A stretch of 64,000 bases of DNA from CAVVSD01 sp963757125. Lineage in GTDB: Bacteria > Actinomycetota > Thermoleophilia > Solirubrobacterales > Solirubrobacteraceae. The position numbers and the translations under genes are program-made. The notes under the pieces were generated by a model, which worked only from the letters and a program-made list of their open reading frames with translations, was not told the origin of the DNA and did no database searches. Each line of letters opens with the position of its first letter. The stretch's first letter is position 1. The DNA lies in contig CAVWQP010000003.1 of assembly GCA_963757125.1 (NCBI GenBank), positions 221,511 through 285,510 on the forward strand. Direction: 5' to 3'. Positions 42,945 to 52,891 of this stretch are shown one piece after another.

Positions 42945-43298
42945 ATGATCACGATCACCGACAAGGGCGCCGAGAAGGTCCAGGAGTTCCTGGCCTCACA
43001 GGGCGCTGACACATCGTCGGCCGGGCTGCGCGTCGGCGTTCGCGGCGGCGGCTGCTCAGGCTTCCAGTACAACCTCGCCTTCGACGAGCAGCGCGATGGC
43101 GACGAGGTGTTCACGGACCACGGTCTGAAGATCCTCGTCGATCCTCCGTCGCTGCCGTACGTGCACGGCTCGGTCATCGACTACGTCGACTCGCTGCAGG
43201 GCGCCGGGTTCCAGGTGAGCAACCCGAACGTCATCGCCGCGTGCGGCTGCGGGTCGTCGTTCCGCGTCGCTGACGAGGAACAGGTCTCCGCAGTCTGA
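42945..43298 (+). CDS. A-type iron-sulfur carrier (IscA/ErpA/HesB family)
   Basis: 117 aa. The three cluster cysteines are present: GGGCSGFQY (Cys37) and AACGCGSSF (Cys100 and Cys102). Other family features: MITITDKGAEKVQEFL, VDPPSLPYVHGSVIDYVDSL. Transfers Fe-S clusters to apoproteins. Facing it across 39 bases are bolA and the CGFS glutaredoxin, so this is a compact Fe-S maturation locus. The stop overlaps a possible CTG start of the next gene. Confidence 0.93.
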   Translation: MITITDKGAEKVQEFLASQGADTSSAGLRVGVRGGGCSGFQYNLAFDEQRDGDEVFTDHGLKILVDPPSLPYVHGSVIDYVDSLQGAGFQVSNPNVIAACGCGSSFRVADEEQVSAV

Positions 43299-43354
43299 GG
43301 TCACGCCTCCTCGGCGGCGGGGCACTTGCACTCGCCGTCGTCATCGTCGTCGTC

Positions 43355-44605
43355 GTGGTTCTCGTCTCCGGCGGAGGCGAGGAGCAGCCTGCACCTCCGC
43401 AGCCCACGACCCCCACGCAGACCCAGCCCTCCGCGCCCGCGCCGGACACGCGCGGGCTCGTCACTGGGCTGACCGAGGGCAACCCGGCGCTCATCACGAC
43501 CGCGGCGGTTCCCGCGGCGTTCGAGGCCGCACGCGACCGCGCCGCGGCGCTCAAGCCGGAGTACTACCGGCTGATGGTCGACTGGCGGCGCCTGCAGCCG
43601 CAGGCGGACGCACCGCCGAACTGGGACTCGCCGTCCGACGGCTGCCTGCGCGGCGCGCCGCCCTGCGCGGAGTCCGCCGGCATCCGCGCGATCCTGCGCG
43701 CGATCCACGCGCGCCAGCAGGCCGACGGCGGCTGGCAGGTCGTCGTGACCTTCTACGGCACCCCGGACTGGGCGCTGCGCGGCGGGGTTGCGGGCTGCGG
43801 CACGGACCGCCGGCCGAACCTCGACGCCTACCGCGCGCTCATCCGGTCGTTCCGCGACGTCGCCGCGCAGGAGTCCGTGGCGGTGCACTGGTGGTCGCCG
43901 TGGAACGAGCCCAACCATCCCGAGTTCCTCGGCCCGCAGCGGACCGAGTGCCGGGCCGACGCCGACGCGCTGACGCCGACCGAGTACGCGAACATCGCCT
44001 ACGCGATGCAGGCCGAGCTCGCGCCGGGCGACCATCTCGTCCTCGGCGAGGTCGCCGGCTACGACCGGCGGCGCGCGCGAGCCGTGTCGGCCGCGGAGTT
44101 CGCGGAGGACCTCCCCGCGCAGCTCGTGTGCGCGAGCGACGTGTGGGCCCAGCACGCCTACGTGCGCCCGGAGGACACGGTCGCGCCGCCCGGTGACCCC
44201 GGCGACACGTCGCTGGCCGGCGACCCCGACGCGGCGGGCGATCCGCTGCTCCTGCGCGAGGTCCTGCGCGCGCTGGACGCCAAGGGCTGCGAGCACCGTC
44301 ACAGGATCTGGATCACGGAGACCGGCGTGGGCGGCCCGCGCACGGGCGAGGACCGCCCGTCCGACGACGCCACCGACCGCAGGTCGTGCGAGGCGATGGA
44401 CGGCGCGCTGCGCTCCTGGGCCAAGGACCCCCGCGTGGACGCCGCGTTCCAGTACACGTTTCGCGAGGACACCGCGTTCCCCGTCGGGCTCGCGGACGCG
44501 GGTCTGGATCGGCTGTACCGCAGCTACGACGCCTGGCAGGCGTGGAGCAGGCCCGGCGCGCCGCCCGGCGCGATCGGGTGCGCGCAACCACCGGCACTAG
44601 ACTGA
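43355..44605 (+). CDS. Membrane-anchored clan-A (GH5/GH39-like) glycoside hydrolase
   Basis: 416 aa from GTG 43355. TIM-barrel retaining hydrolase: acid/base in WWSPWNEPNHPEF (Glu185) and nucleophile in IWITETGVGGPR (Glu322); also VVVTFYGTPDWALRGG. Before the GTG, the same frame encodes LLGGGALALAVVIVVVVV, a clear membrane anchor. It has no ATG/GTG/TTG; a CTG at 43295 overlapping the upstream TGA (CTGA) could be the true start. A Pro/Thr linker (PAPPQPTTPTQTQP) follows the anchor. Glycan substrate unknown. Confidence 0.82.
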   Translation: MVLVSGGGEEQPAPPQPTTPTQTQPSAPAPDTRGLVTGLTEGNPALITTAAVPAAFEAARDRAAALKPEYYRLMVDWRRLQPQADAPPNWDSPSDGCLRGAPPCAESAGIRAILRAIHARQQADGGWQVVVTFYGTPDWALRGGVAGCGTDRRPNLDAYRALIRSFRDVAAQESVAVHWWSPWNEPNHPEFLGPQRTECRADADALTPTEYANIAYAMQAELAPGDHLVLGEVAGYDRRRARAVSAAEFAEDLPAQLVCASDVWAQHAYVRPEDTVAPPGDPGDTSLAGDPDAAGDPLLLREVLRALDAKGCEHRHRIWITETGVGGPRTGEDRPSDDATDRRSCEAMDGALRSWAKDPRVDAAFQYTFREDTAFPVGLADAGLDRLYRSYDAWQAWSRPGAPPGAIGCAQPPALD

Positions 44606-44613
44606 ATCCGGAC

Positions 44614-45218
44614 ATGGCGCCGTCGGATGCTCAGATCCGAAGGGGAGGCGCGGCGCGCGAGAGGATCCTCGAGACCGCGTACGACCTGTTCAGCCGCAGC
44701 GGCACCCGCGCGGTGGGCGTGGACACGATCATCGCCGAGTCGGGCGTCGCGAAGATGACGCTCTACCGGAACTTCGCGTCCAAGGACGACCTGATCCTCG
44801 AGTTCCTGCGTCAGCGCGACGAGCGCTGGACGCGCGCATGGCTGCAGGCGGAGGTCACCGAGCGCGAGGAGCAGCCCGGCGCCCGCATGCTGGCGATCTT
44901 CGACGTCTTCGGCGAGTGGTTCGCGCGCGACGACTTCGAGGGCTGCGCGTTCATCAACGTCATGCTCGAGCTCGACGACCGGGAGTCGCGGGTCCGCGTC
45001 GCGTGCGTCGAGCACCTCGTCGCGATCCGCAGCTTCGTCCGCGGGCTCGCGGTCGAGCGCAGGCGTGGCGGACGCGGAGGCCGATCACGTCGCGGCCCAG
45101 TGGCACATCCTCATGAAGGGCTCGATCGTCGCCGCGGCGGAGGGCGACACCGCCGCCGCGGGACGAGCGCGTGAGCTCGGAGCGCTGCTCCTCGCCCACC
45201 TCGGCGTCGCGGTCGCTA
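44614..45218 (+). pseudogene. TetR family regulator, frameshifted
   Basis: About 200 aa if repaired. HTH: ARERILETAYDLFSRSGTRA, then VGVDTIIAESGVAKMTLYRN. At about 45058 the frame changes: GAG-C-GCA needs one C removed to join GLAVE to AGVADAEADHVAAQWHIL and on to GSIVAAAEGDTAAAGRARELG. The natural C-terminus probably lies near 45218 (LLLAHLGVAVA). The palindrome at 46381-46392 upstream of the MetE-like gene is a plausible operator. Confidence 0.8.
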
Positions 45219-46358
45219 GACGCCGAGCTCCTTCGAGGCCATCTCGACGCCCTTCAGCCGGGCCTCGATCTTCTGCATCGCGACGTCGCGCGCGAAGTCC
45301 GGCGAGCCGTGCTTCGGCTTCACGTCGCGGCTGAACGGCGAGAAGCCGCAGTCGTCGGTCGCGCCGAGGCGCTCGACCGGGATGTACTTCGCCGCCGTCA
45401 CGAGCTCGTCGCGGATGCCCTCGGGCGTCTCGACCTCCGGCGTCAGCGGGTTGACGACGCCCATGAAGCACACCTGGGGGACGCCGTCGGCGTCCTCCCG
45501 GCTGTGCTTGCCGCAGAGCTCGTAGACCTTCTCGCGGTTCGCCTCGCTGGCGCACTGGATCAGGAAGTAGCCGGCGTTGATGTCGAACATCCGCGTCAGC
45601 AGCTTCTCGTAGGGCACGTCGGCGGAGTGCACGGAGTCGCAGTCGCCGCCCGGGCACGTGTGGATGCCGATGTTCGCCCGCTCCTCGGCCGAGAACCGGT
45701 CGAGCACCTGGTTGTTGAGGTCGATGAACTCGCCGAGCATGTCCTTGCCGGTCCACGGGTTGCGCGAGTCGTTCTTGTTGGCCAGGCGGCCCTCCGTGAA
45801 GTCCACGGATACGCGCACCGCGCCGGCGTCGAAGCACCCGCGGATGTCCTTCTCGACCTCGTCGCACAGATCGGCGAGGAACTGGTCGCGGGGATAGCCG
45901 TCGATCTCCCCCTCGAGGGGATAGAGCAGCATGAGCATCGAGGGCGCGATGACCGCCTGCTTGACCGGCTTGGACGCGATCGCCGCGTTCTTGCGGACGA
46001 ACTCCGACGCGTACGTCTTGTACTGGAACGGGCCGCCGGTCAGGCGCGGCAGCTGGCGGTGGTGGCCGTCGTCGAAGATCGCGAAGAACTGCCCGTCGCC
46101 GGCGAGGTTGTCCGCGAGGCCGGTGCCCGCGAGCGTGTCGGTGATCGAGTAGGTCGCGAAGCTCGACTCGCGCTGCTCGCCGTCGGTCACGATCGGCTCG
46201 CCGGTCGCCTCGAGGCGGTGGATCGAGTCCTCGGCGGCGGCGTCCTGCGCGCCGATGAGGTCCTCGTAGGAGATCTTGCCTTCGTCGTAGTCGGCGTAGG
46301 CCTCCTGGAGCTTCATCGGTCGGGGCAGGGACCCGACGAGCTCTGTGGGGATGGGCAT
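45216..46358 (-). CDS. MetE C-terminal-domain-like methyltransferase (cobalamin-independent synthase family)
   Basis: 380 aa, only the catalytic-barrel half of MetE (MetE itself is about 750 aa). GSLPRPMKL at the start, VTDGEQRESSFATYSI, the zinc-ligand region IGIHTCPGGDCD and the distal Cys in LGATDDCGFSPF. Stand-alone versions may use corrinoid-protein or folate methyl donors; substrate unknown and methionine synthesis not assured. With metH at 57-60 kb in the same window, a separate role is likely. Confidence 0.82.
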   Translation of the reverse strand: MPIPTELVGSLPRPMKLQEAYADYDEGKISYEDLIGAQDAAAEDSIHRLEATGEPIVTDGEQRESSFATYSITDTLAGTGLADNLAGDGQFFAIFDDGHHRQLPRLTGGPFQYKTYASEFVRKNAAIASKPVKQAVIAPSMLMLLYPLEGEIDGYPRDQFLADLCDEVEKDIRGCFDAGAVRVSVDFTEGRLANKNDSRNPWTGKDMLGEFIDLNNQVLDRFSAEERANIGIHTCPGGDCDSVHSADVPYEKLLTRMFDINAGYFLIQCASEANREKVYELCGKHSREDADGVPQVCFMGVVNPLTPEVETPEGIRDELVTAAKYIPVERLGATDDCGFSPFSRDVKPKHGSPDFARDVAMQKIEARLKGVEMASKELGV

Positions 46359-46380
46359 GGGGACTCCCTCCTACATGGTG

Positions 46381-46392
46381 GACAGACCTGTC
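46381..46392. promoter_or_regulatory. TetR-type palindrome GACAG-ac-CTGTC
   Basis: Perfect 5-bp arms with a 2-base centre (GACAGACCTGTC), 22 bases upstream of the MetE-like start. This short form resembles many TetR-family operators; the frameshifted TetR gene at 44614 is the nearest candidate regulator. Confidence 0.45.
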
Positions 46393-46454
46393 TCACTCCC
46401 GCCCTCGACCCTAGTGGCCATCGGCACGAGCCGCAACCCTGCTTCCATGGGCCC

Positions 46455-47111
46455 GTGCCCCTTCCGATCGATCGCCCGCAGAAGATCATCTGCGTGGGCC
46501 TGAACTACCTCGACCACGCCGCCGAGGGCTCCGCGACGGTCCCCGAGCGCCCGCTGCTGTTCGCCAAGTGGCCGAACACGCTCATCGGCGCCCGCGAGCC
46601 CATCGTCCTGCCGTCGATCTCCGCGAAGGTCGACTACGAGGGCGAGCTGGCCGCCGTGATCGGGACCCGCGCGCAGCGCGTCGGCGTGGACGACGCCCTC
46701 GACGTCGTCGCGGGCTACCTGTGCGCGAACGACGTGAGCGCGCGCGACCTGCAGTTCGCCGACCGTCAGTGGGTCCGCGGCAAGTCGCTCGACACGTTCT
46801 GCCCGATCGGCCCGGCCCTCGTGCCCGCGTCGGAGATCCCGGATCCGCAGGCGCTGCAGCTCAAGACGATCCTCAACGGCGAGGTGGTCCAGGAGGCGCC
46901 GACGTCGAACATGATCTTCTCCGTCGCGCAGATCGTCGCGTTCATCTCCGAGGCGATCACGCTCGAGCCCGGCGACCTCATCCTCACCGGCACGCCGGCG
47001 GGCGTCGGCATCTTCCGCGACCCGGAGCTGCTCCTGCAGCCGGGCGACGAGGTGACGGTGGAGATCGAGGGGCTCGGGACCCTGACGAACCCCGTCGCCG
47101 CCGCGACCTAG
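46455..47111 (+). CDS. Fumarylacetoacetate hydrolase family protein
   Basis: 218 aa. IICVGLNYLDHAAE, VDYEGELAAVIG (metal Glu), GYLCANDVSARDLQ, GKSLDTFCPIGPALV and PGDLILTGTPAGVGIF are the FAH family blocks. Members hydrolyse or decarboxylate 2,4-diketo acids in aromatic degradation, or act on oxaloacetate/acylpyruvates. GTG 46455 is chosen; the nearby ATG at 46447 is out of frame. The stop shares CTAG with the convergent AraC gene. Confidence 0.9.
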   Translation: MPLPIDRPQKIICVGLNYLDHAAEGSATVPERPLLFAKWPNTLIGAREPIVLPSISAKVDYEGELAAVIGTRAQRVGVDDALDVVAGYLCANDVSARDLQFADRQWVRGKSLDTFCPIGPALVPASEIPDPQALQLKTILNGEVVQEAPTSNMIFSVAQIVAFISEAITLEPGDLILTGTPAGVGIFRDPELLLQPGDEVTVEIEGLGTLTNPVAAAT

Positions 47112-47968
47112 AGCGCCACGGTCCCGGCGCCGTCGGGCAGCCGGCGCGAGAGCCAGTCGACCGGGCTCGCGCCGGCGAACGCGCGGAAGTCGCGATTCAG
47201 GTGCGGCTGGTCGGCGTAGCCGCACGACGCCGCGATGTCGCCGAGACCCTGGCCGTCGGCCTGCTCGAGCAGCCCGACGACGCGTTCGAAGCGCAGGATG
47301 CGAGCGACGCGCTTCGGCGGCAGCCCGACGTGCTCGCGGAAGCCGGCGACGAGATGGCGGCTGCTGCAGCCGATCTCCTGCGCGAGCGCCGAGACCGCGA
47401 CGGTGCCGGCCGTCGCGCGCAGCCGCCGCCAGGCCCACGCGATGCTCGGCGACGGCGCCGCGGCCTCGCGCAGGCGCGCGGCGAGCACCTCGTCGAGGAC
47501 GGTGAAGCGGTCCTCCCACGCCGGCAGGCCCGCGAGGCGCTCGACGAGCAGGTCTGCGTCGCGGCCGATGAGGTCGGGGAGGCCGATGACGCGGTTGGCG
47601 ATCTCGTGCATCGGGACGCCGAGCAGCATGCGCAGCGCGAGCGGGGACATGTTGACCTCGATGCCCTCCTGTCTGCCGCTGAACGACGTCTGCGCCCACG
47701 TGTCGTGCATCGGGGCGACGAAGCAGTCCAGCCGGTCCTGCCGCGTCCCCAGGTGCGGGTAGCCGACGTCGATCGTCGGGCCGAGGCTGAGGATGAGCGT
47801 CACGTCGGGCGACGGGACCTCGACGCGGCGCCGCGGCTGCGGTGCGTCCTCGACGTAGCCGCAGTAGCGCGACACGAGCCCGTGCAGCGGCCTGCCGGGC
47901 GCCGCGGACACCATCTCCCAGCTCCCGAGCCCGGACGAATGCCGCCGCGTGGACGTCGCACGCACCAT
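47108..47968 (-). CDS. AraC family transcriptional regulator
   Basis: 286 aa. The C-terminal double helix-turn-helix is clear: VAVSALAQEIGCSSRHLVAG, FREHVGLPPKRVARILRFER, LGDIAASCGYADQPHLNRDF, RAFAGASPVDWL. The N-terminal 170 residues are a DUF6597-like/unknown ligand domain with GYPHLGTRQDRL. Convergent with the FAH gene and divergent from the deacetylase gene (27-bp gap), which may be a target. Confidence 0.9.
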   Translation of the reverse strand: MVRATSTRRHSSGLGSWEMVSAAPGRPLHGLVSRYCGYVEDAPQPRRRVEVPSPDVTLILSLGPTIDVGYPHLGTRQDRLDCFVAPMHDTWAQTSFSGRQEGIEVNMSPLALRMLLGVPMHEIANRVIGLPDLIGRDADLLVERLAGLPAWEDRFTVLDEVLAARLREAAAPSPSIAWAWRRLRATAGTVAVSALAQEIGCSSRHLVAGFREHVGLPPKRVARILRFERVVGLLEQADGQGLGDIAASCGYADQPHLNRDFRAFAGASPVDWLSRRLPDGAGTVAL

Positions 47969-47995
47969 CGGTCAAGGGTAGGCATCATCGCGACC

Positions 47996-49108
<1,113 letters not shown>

Positions 49109-49112
<4 letters not shown>

Positions 49113-49795
49113 GCGGCGATGGAGAGGTGCTCTCCGTCGAGCGCGTTCAGCGCGCGCTCGACGGACACCGCCAGGCAGGTGAAGCTGGGCGTGTCGCGCA
49201 GCGTGTAGGCGGACGCCTCGGTCGTGCGCAGGCGCTGGACGAGGTCGAGGAACGCGCCCGGGTCGTCGGTGTCGAACGCGACGACGAACTCCTGGTCGTC
49301 GAGGCCGAAGCAGTACGTCGTGTGGTTGTCGACGTTCGGGTACTCGCGGCCGACGTTGATGTGCTCCTGCATGATCTTCCAGCGCTCGGCGGGCTCCATG
49401 CCGTACCACGCGCGGGTCTTCACGAAGGGGTACACGAAGAGGTACTTGCCGTTGAACGGCCGGGGCACGAGGCGCTTCTCGTCGGAGTACTCCGATCCCT
49501 TGCGCATCCCGAGGAACGAGTAGGGGATCGTGCTCCAGGCGAGCAGCCCGCTCTGCTGCAGGACGACGTGCAGCTCGTGGATCCGCTCGAGGTTCTCGGC
49601 CTCGGCGACGAGCAGCATGTCGGCGTCCCCGCGGGTGCCCACGGTCGAGAACGACTGGAGGAGATGGTCCTCCCCGAAGTTCTCGCATGCGGCGAGGAGC
49701 TCACGCTTGTGGGTGGCCCGTTCCTCGGCGTCGAGACGCCTCCAGGCGGGGTCGACCTTCAGGAACGTGTACTTGACGAAGTGCCTGTCCGCCAT
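49109..49795 (-). CDS. hemQ: Coproheme decarboxylase / HemQ (chlorite dismutase family)
   Basis: 228 aa. HFVKYTFLKVDPAWRRL, ADMLLVAEAENLERIHELH, PYSFLGMRKGSEYSDEKR, KYLFVYPFVKTRAWYGM (contains the radical-forming Tyr region), MQEHINVGREYPNVDNHTTY and FGLDDQEFVVAFDTDDPG are typical of actinobacterial HemQ, the last step of the coproporphyrin-dependent heme pathway. ATG 49795 (MADRHFVKY) is chosen; upstream ATGs would run into the divergent glycosyltransferase gene. No other heme genes are adjacent. Confidence 0.9.
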
Positions 49796-49832
49796 TCCGG
49801 CGTGAGCATAGGGCAGTATCTTCGCCGCAGAC

Positions 49833-52136
49833 ATGCGCATCGCCTTGGTGTCCCCGTACTCCTGGACGTACCCGGGCGGCGTGACCGGCCACATCGAGGC
49901 ACTCTCGGCGGAGCTACGCCGGACCGGCCACGACGTCTCGGTCCTCGCCCCGGTCGACCCGCCCGATCAGCGCTCCGCCCGCTTGCACAGGGGCGCGCAG
50001 CCGCAGGATCGGGAGCTGCCCGAATGGCTCGTGCCGCTCGGTCGGACGTTCGGGTTCCCGGCGAACGGCGCGGTGTCGAGCCTGGCGATGACGCCGACAG
50101 CGGTCTCGCGCCTGCGCACGGCGCTCGCGGTCGGCGGCTACGACGTGGTGCACCTTCACGAGCCCCACGCCCCGATCGTCTGCTGGGACGCGCTCATGGC
50201 CGCCGACGCGCCGCTCGTCGGCACGTTCCACTGCTACTCGGCCAACCGGCTGACGAACAACGCGGGCAACGTCGCCGGCGCCTGGCGGCGGCTGAACCGC
50301 CTGCGCGTGCGGATCGCGGTGTCCGAGGCGGCGGCCTGGACCGGGCGTCGCTTCTACGGCGGCCGCTACCGCGTGATCCCCAACGGCGTCCACGTCGAGG
50401 CCGATCCCGCGGTGCTCAAGCCCCGGCGCCTCCCGGGGGAGCCGCTGAAGCTCGTCTTCGTCGGCCAGGCGGTCGAGCGCAAGGGGCTGCCGGTGCTGCT
50501 GCGCGCCTTCGAGGCGCTGCGCGAGCACCTGCCCGTCCAGCTCGAGATCGTCGGAGCGACGCCCGACCACGTCCACGGCGTGCTCCTCGACGACACCGGC
50601 GTCCACGCGCTGGGCAAGGTCTCCGACGAGCGCAAGCGCCAGGCGCTGCGCGAGGCGGACCTCCTGGTCGCGCCGTCGCTCGGCGGCGAGTCGTTCGGCA
50701 TGGTGCTGACGGAGGCGTTCGCCGCGGGCACGCCGGTCGTGGCGTCGGACATCGCCGGCTACTCCGACGTCGTGACCGACGGCGGCGACGGCGTCCTCGT
50801 CCCGCGCGGCGACCCGACGGCGCTGGCCGCGACGCTGCGCGACCTCGCGCTGGACCCCGAGCGCCGCGAGCGCCTGGGCCGGCGCGCCGCGCACACCGCG
50901 CAGCGCTATGCGTGGCCGCGGGTGGCGGAGGACGTCCTCGGCGCCTACGAGGACGCGATCGCGATGCCCGCGCTCTCCGGCGTGGCGGCGCGCCACGGGC
51001 TGAAGTCCGCCGACGGCCGCCCGTACGTGCGTCCGCAGCGCCTTCCGAGCCTCGATCCGCCGCCGCCCGCCGGCTCGCCGCATCCGGTGCTGGCGATCGC
51101 GCGCAAGGCCGCCCTCGGGGTCGTCGCGCTCGGCATCCTCTTCCTCGCCTTCGTCGCGCTCGAGCGCATCGGCGTGAACAACATCGTCCGCTCGCTCGTC
51201 GCCTCCCAGCCCGCGTGGGTGCTCGCCGGGCTCGGCGTCATGTGCGTGTCGATGGTGCTCCGCGGCGTCGCGTGGCACGCGATCCTGAGAGCCGCGTTGC
51301 CCGGGGTGCACGTCCGGCTCAGCGACGCGTTGCAGGGCACGTTCATCGGCGTGCTCATGTCCGCCACCTTGCCGGCGCGCCTCGGCGAGCCGTCGCGTGC
51401 GCTCATCGTGTCCCGCCGGCTCGGGCGCGCCCGGGAGTACCTGCCGACGGTCGCCGGCTCGATCGTGTCGCAGGCGCTGCTGAACGTGTTCGCGCTCGTC
51501 GTGCTCGGCGCGGTGATGTTCTCGACCGTCGACGTCTTCACGCGGCACAAGCCGCTGCTCGTGGCCGCTGTCGCGCCGATCGCGGTGCTTGCGATCGTGG
51601 TGCTCGCGCCGTTCGTGCTCGGTGCCGGGACGCGCAGCGCCCGCCTGGCCGGGTTCGTCGCGGCGGTGCGCCGCGCGCTCGTGCAGGTCCGCCACGGGCT
51701 GCGGGCGTTCCGCGACCCGCGTCTGGGCTCCCTCGCCGCGGTCGCGCAGCTGTCGGCGTGGGTCCTGCAGTGGCTCTCCTGCTACATCCTGCTCGCCGCG
51801 CTCGGGCTCGACGACACGGCCGGCCTCGGCGCCGCCGCCGCGGTGCTCTTCGCGGTCAACATCACCGCCGTCGTCCCGGCAACGCCGTCCAACCTCGGCG
51901 TCTTCCAGGCCGCGTGCGTCGCGGTGCTCGGCGCCTACGGCGTCGGCGCGGCCGACGCGCTCGCCTACGGGATCATCCTGCAGGCGGTCGAGATCGCGAC
52001 CGCCGTGATCATGGGCGCGCCCGCGCTCGTGAAGGAGGGCGTGTCCTGGCGCGACGTCCGGCTGCGGGCGATGCACGCCACGCCGGTGGAGCTCCCGCCG
52101 ATCCACAGCTCGAATCGGTCTATACTTGATCGATGA
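49833..52136 (+). CDS. Fusion of GT4 glycosyltransferase with UPF0104/LPG-synthase-type flippase domain
   Basis: 767 aa. Residues 1 to about 375 are a GT-B, PimA-like GT4 enzyme: MRIALVSPYSWTYPGGVTGH, YRVIPNGVHVEAD, LVFVGQAVERKGLPVLLRAF and the nucleotide-sugar motif GESFGMVLTEAFAAGTPVVA. Residues about 420-740 hold eight or so hydrophobic helices of the UPF0104/AglD2 type: LPARLGEPSRALIVSRRLGR and VVPATPSNLGVFQAACVAVL. The gene could couple glycolipid synthesis on the inner face to lipid translocation. Divergent from hemQ by 37 bases. Confidence 0.88.
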   Translation: MRIALVSPYSWTYPGGVTGHIEALSAELRRTGHDVSVLAPVDPPDQRSARLHRGAQPQDRELPEWLVPLGRTFGFPANGAVSSLAMTPTAVSRLRTALAVGGYDVVHLHEPHAPIVCWDALMAADAPLVGTFHCYSANRLTNNAGNVAGAWRRLNRLRVRIAVSEAAAWTGRRFYGGRYRVIPNGVHVEADPAVLKPRRLPGEPLKLVFVGQAVERKGLPVLLRAFEALREHLPVQLEIVGATPDHVHGVLLDDTGVHALGKVSDERKRQALREADLLVAPSLGGESFGMVLTEAFAAGTPVVASDIAGYSDVVTDGGDGVLVPRGDPTALAATLRDLALDPERRERLGRRAAHTAQRYAWPRVAEDVLGAYEDAIAMPALSGVAARHGLKSADGRPYVRPQRLPSLDPPPPAGSPHPVLAIARKAALGVVALGILFLAFVALERIGVNNIVRSLVASQPAWVLAGLGVMCVSMVLRGVAWHAILRAALPGVHVRLSDALQGTFIGVLMSATLPARLGEPSRALIVSRRLGRAREYLPTVAGSIVSQALLNVFALVVLGAVMFSTVDVFTRHKPLLVAAVAPIAVLAIVVLAPFVLGAGTRSARLAGFVAAVRRALVQVRHGLRAFRDPRLGSLAAVAQLSAWVLQWLSCYILLAALGLDDTAGLGAAAAVLFAVNITAVVPATPSNLGVFQAACVAVLGAYGVGAADALAYGIILQAVEIATAVIMGAPALVKEGVSWRDVRLRAMHATPVELPPIHSSNRSILDR

Positions 52137-52161
52137 TCCCGAGTTTGGATGACATCCCCGG

Positions 52162-52386
52162 ATGTCCCTCCCGGTCGAGGTGCTCGATGAGCACCGGCCC
52201 GGCGCCCTCGAGGCGCTGATCCTCTCGCTCGACGAGGAGGCGCCCGGCGAGCTCCGGGCGGACCTCGTGCTGAGTCACGGCGGGCGCGCGTTCGCGTGCC
52301 TGGAGGCCTTCGACGTCGCCTGGCTGGGCACGCGGGTCGGCGACATCGTGTGGGTCCGGCAGGCCGCCAGCGCCGCCTGTTTCTAG
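52162..52386 (+). CDS. 74-aa hypothetical protein
   Basis: Not recognised. Reads PVEVLDEHRPGALEALILSL, DEEAPGELRADLVLSHGG, AFACLEAFDVAWLGTRVG; acidic, possibly a small beta-rich domain. Third-position GC is high, supporting coding. A good -10 box (TATACT, 52121-52126) lies 36 bases upstream, within the end of the fusion gene, although its -35 is poor. The stop shares CTAG with the convergent Rrf2 gene. Confidence 0.6.
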   Translation: MSLPVEVLDEHRPGALEALILSLDEEAPGELRADLVLSHGGRAFACLEAFDVAWLGTRVGDIVWVRQAASAACF

Positions 52387-52835
52387 CGTCGTGCCCAGGA
52401 GTCGGGCTCGACGGTGAGCCCCTCGATCGCCGGAGGCAGCGTCCCGCCGGCGAGGTCGGCGATCGTCACCGACTCGAGGACGCTGCGCAGGCTCGTGCGG
52501 ACGGCGACCCAGACCTTCTGGAGCGCGGCGAAGCCCTCCTCGTACTCGACGTCCTCGGGCGCGAGGCCGTGCACGTCGGCGAGCGGGCCGTCGACCGCGC
52601 GCAGGACGTCGGCGACCGTGATCTCCGCCGGGTCGCGCGCCAGCCAGTAACCACCCTCGGGGCCGCGGCGCGTCGCGACGAGCCCGGCGTGGCGCAGGTC
52701 GAAGAGGATCTTCTCCAGGAACTTCAGCGGGATCCCGTGGCGCTGGGCGATGTGCTCGGCCTTCGCGGGACCGCCCACGAGCGCCAGTCCCATCGCGGCG
52801 CGCACCGCGTAGTCCGCCTTGGCCGAGATGCGCAT
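52383..52835 (-). CDS. Rrf2 family transcriptional regulator without Fe-S cysteines
   Basis: 150 aa. MRISAKADYAVRAAMGLALV, HIAQRHGIPLKFLEKILFDL, RHAGLVATRRGPEGGYWLA and the DPAEITVADVLRAVDGPLAD segment are classical Rrf2. No cysteine at all, so it cannot bind an IscR/NsrR-type cluster and is more like CymR-type regulators. ATG 52835. CymR-type Rrf2 proteins control sulfur genes, and two sulfonate/sulfone-type monooxygenases lie 1-3 kb away; the link is an inference. Confidence 0.88.
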   Translation of the reverse strand: MRISAKADYAVRAAMGLALVGGPAKAEHIAQRHGIPLKFLEKILFDLRHAGLVATRRGPEGGYWLARDPAEITVADVLRAVDGPLADVHGLAPEDVEYEEGFAALQKVWVAVRTSLRSVLESVTIADLAGGTLPPAIEGLTVEPDSWARR

Positions 52836-52891
52836 CGCGGCATCCTCTCGCACATCGCGGCGTAAGGCGCCCGTGCCAGCATCAGGCGCGT

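Noticed and set aside
45216..46358. Full MetE methionine synthase
   Set aside because: Only the catalytic barrel (380 aa) is present; the N-terminal half of MetE is missing by design, not by truncation, so a stand-alone family member is the better call.
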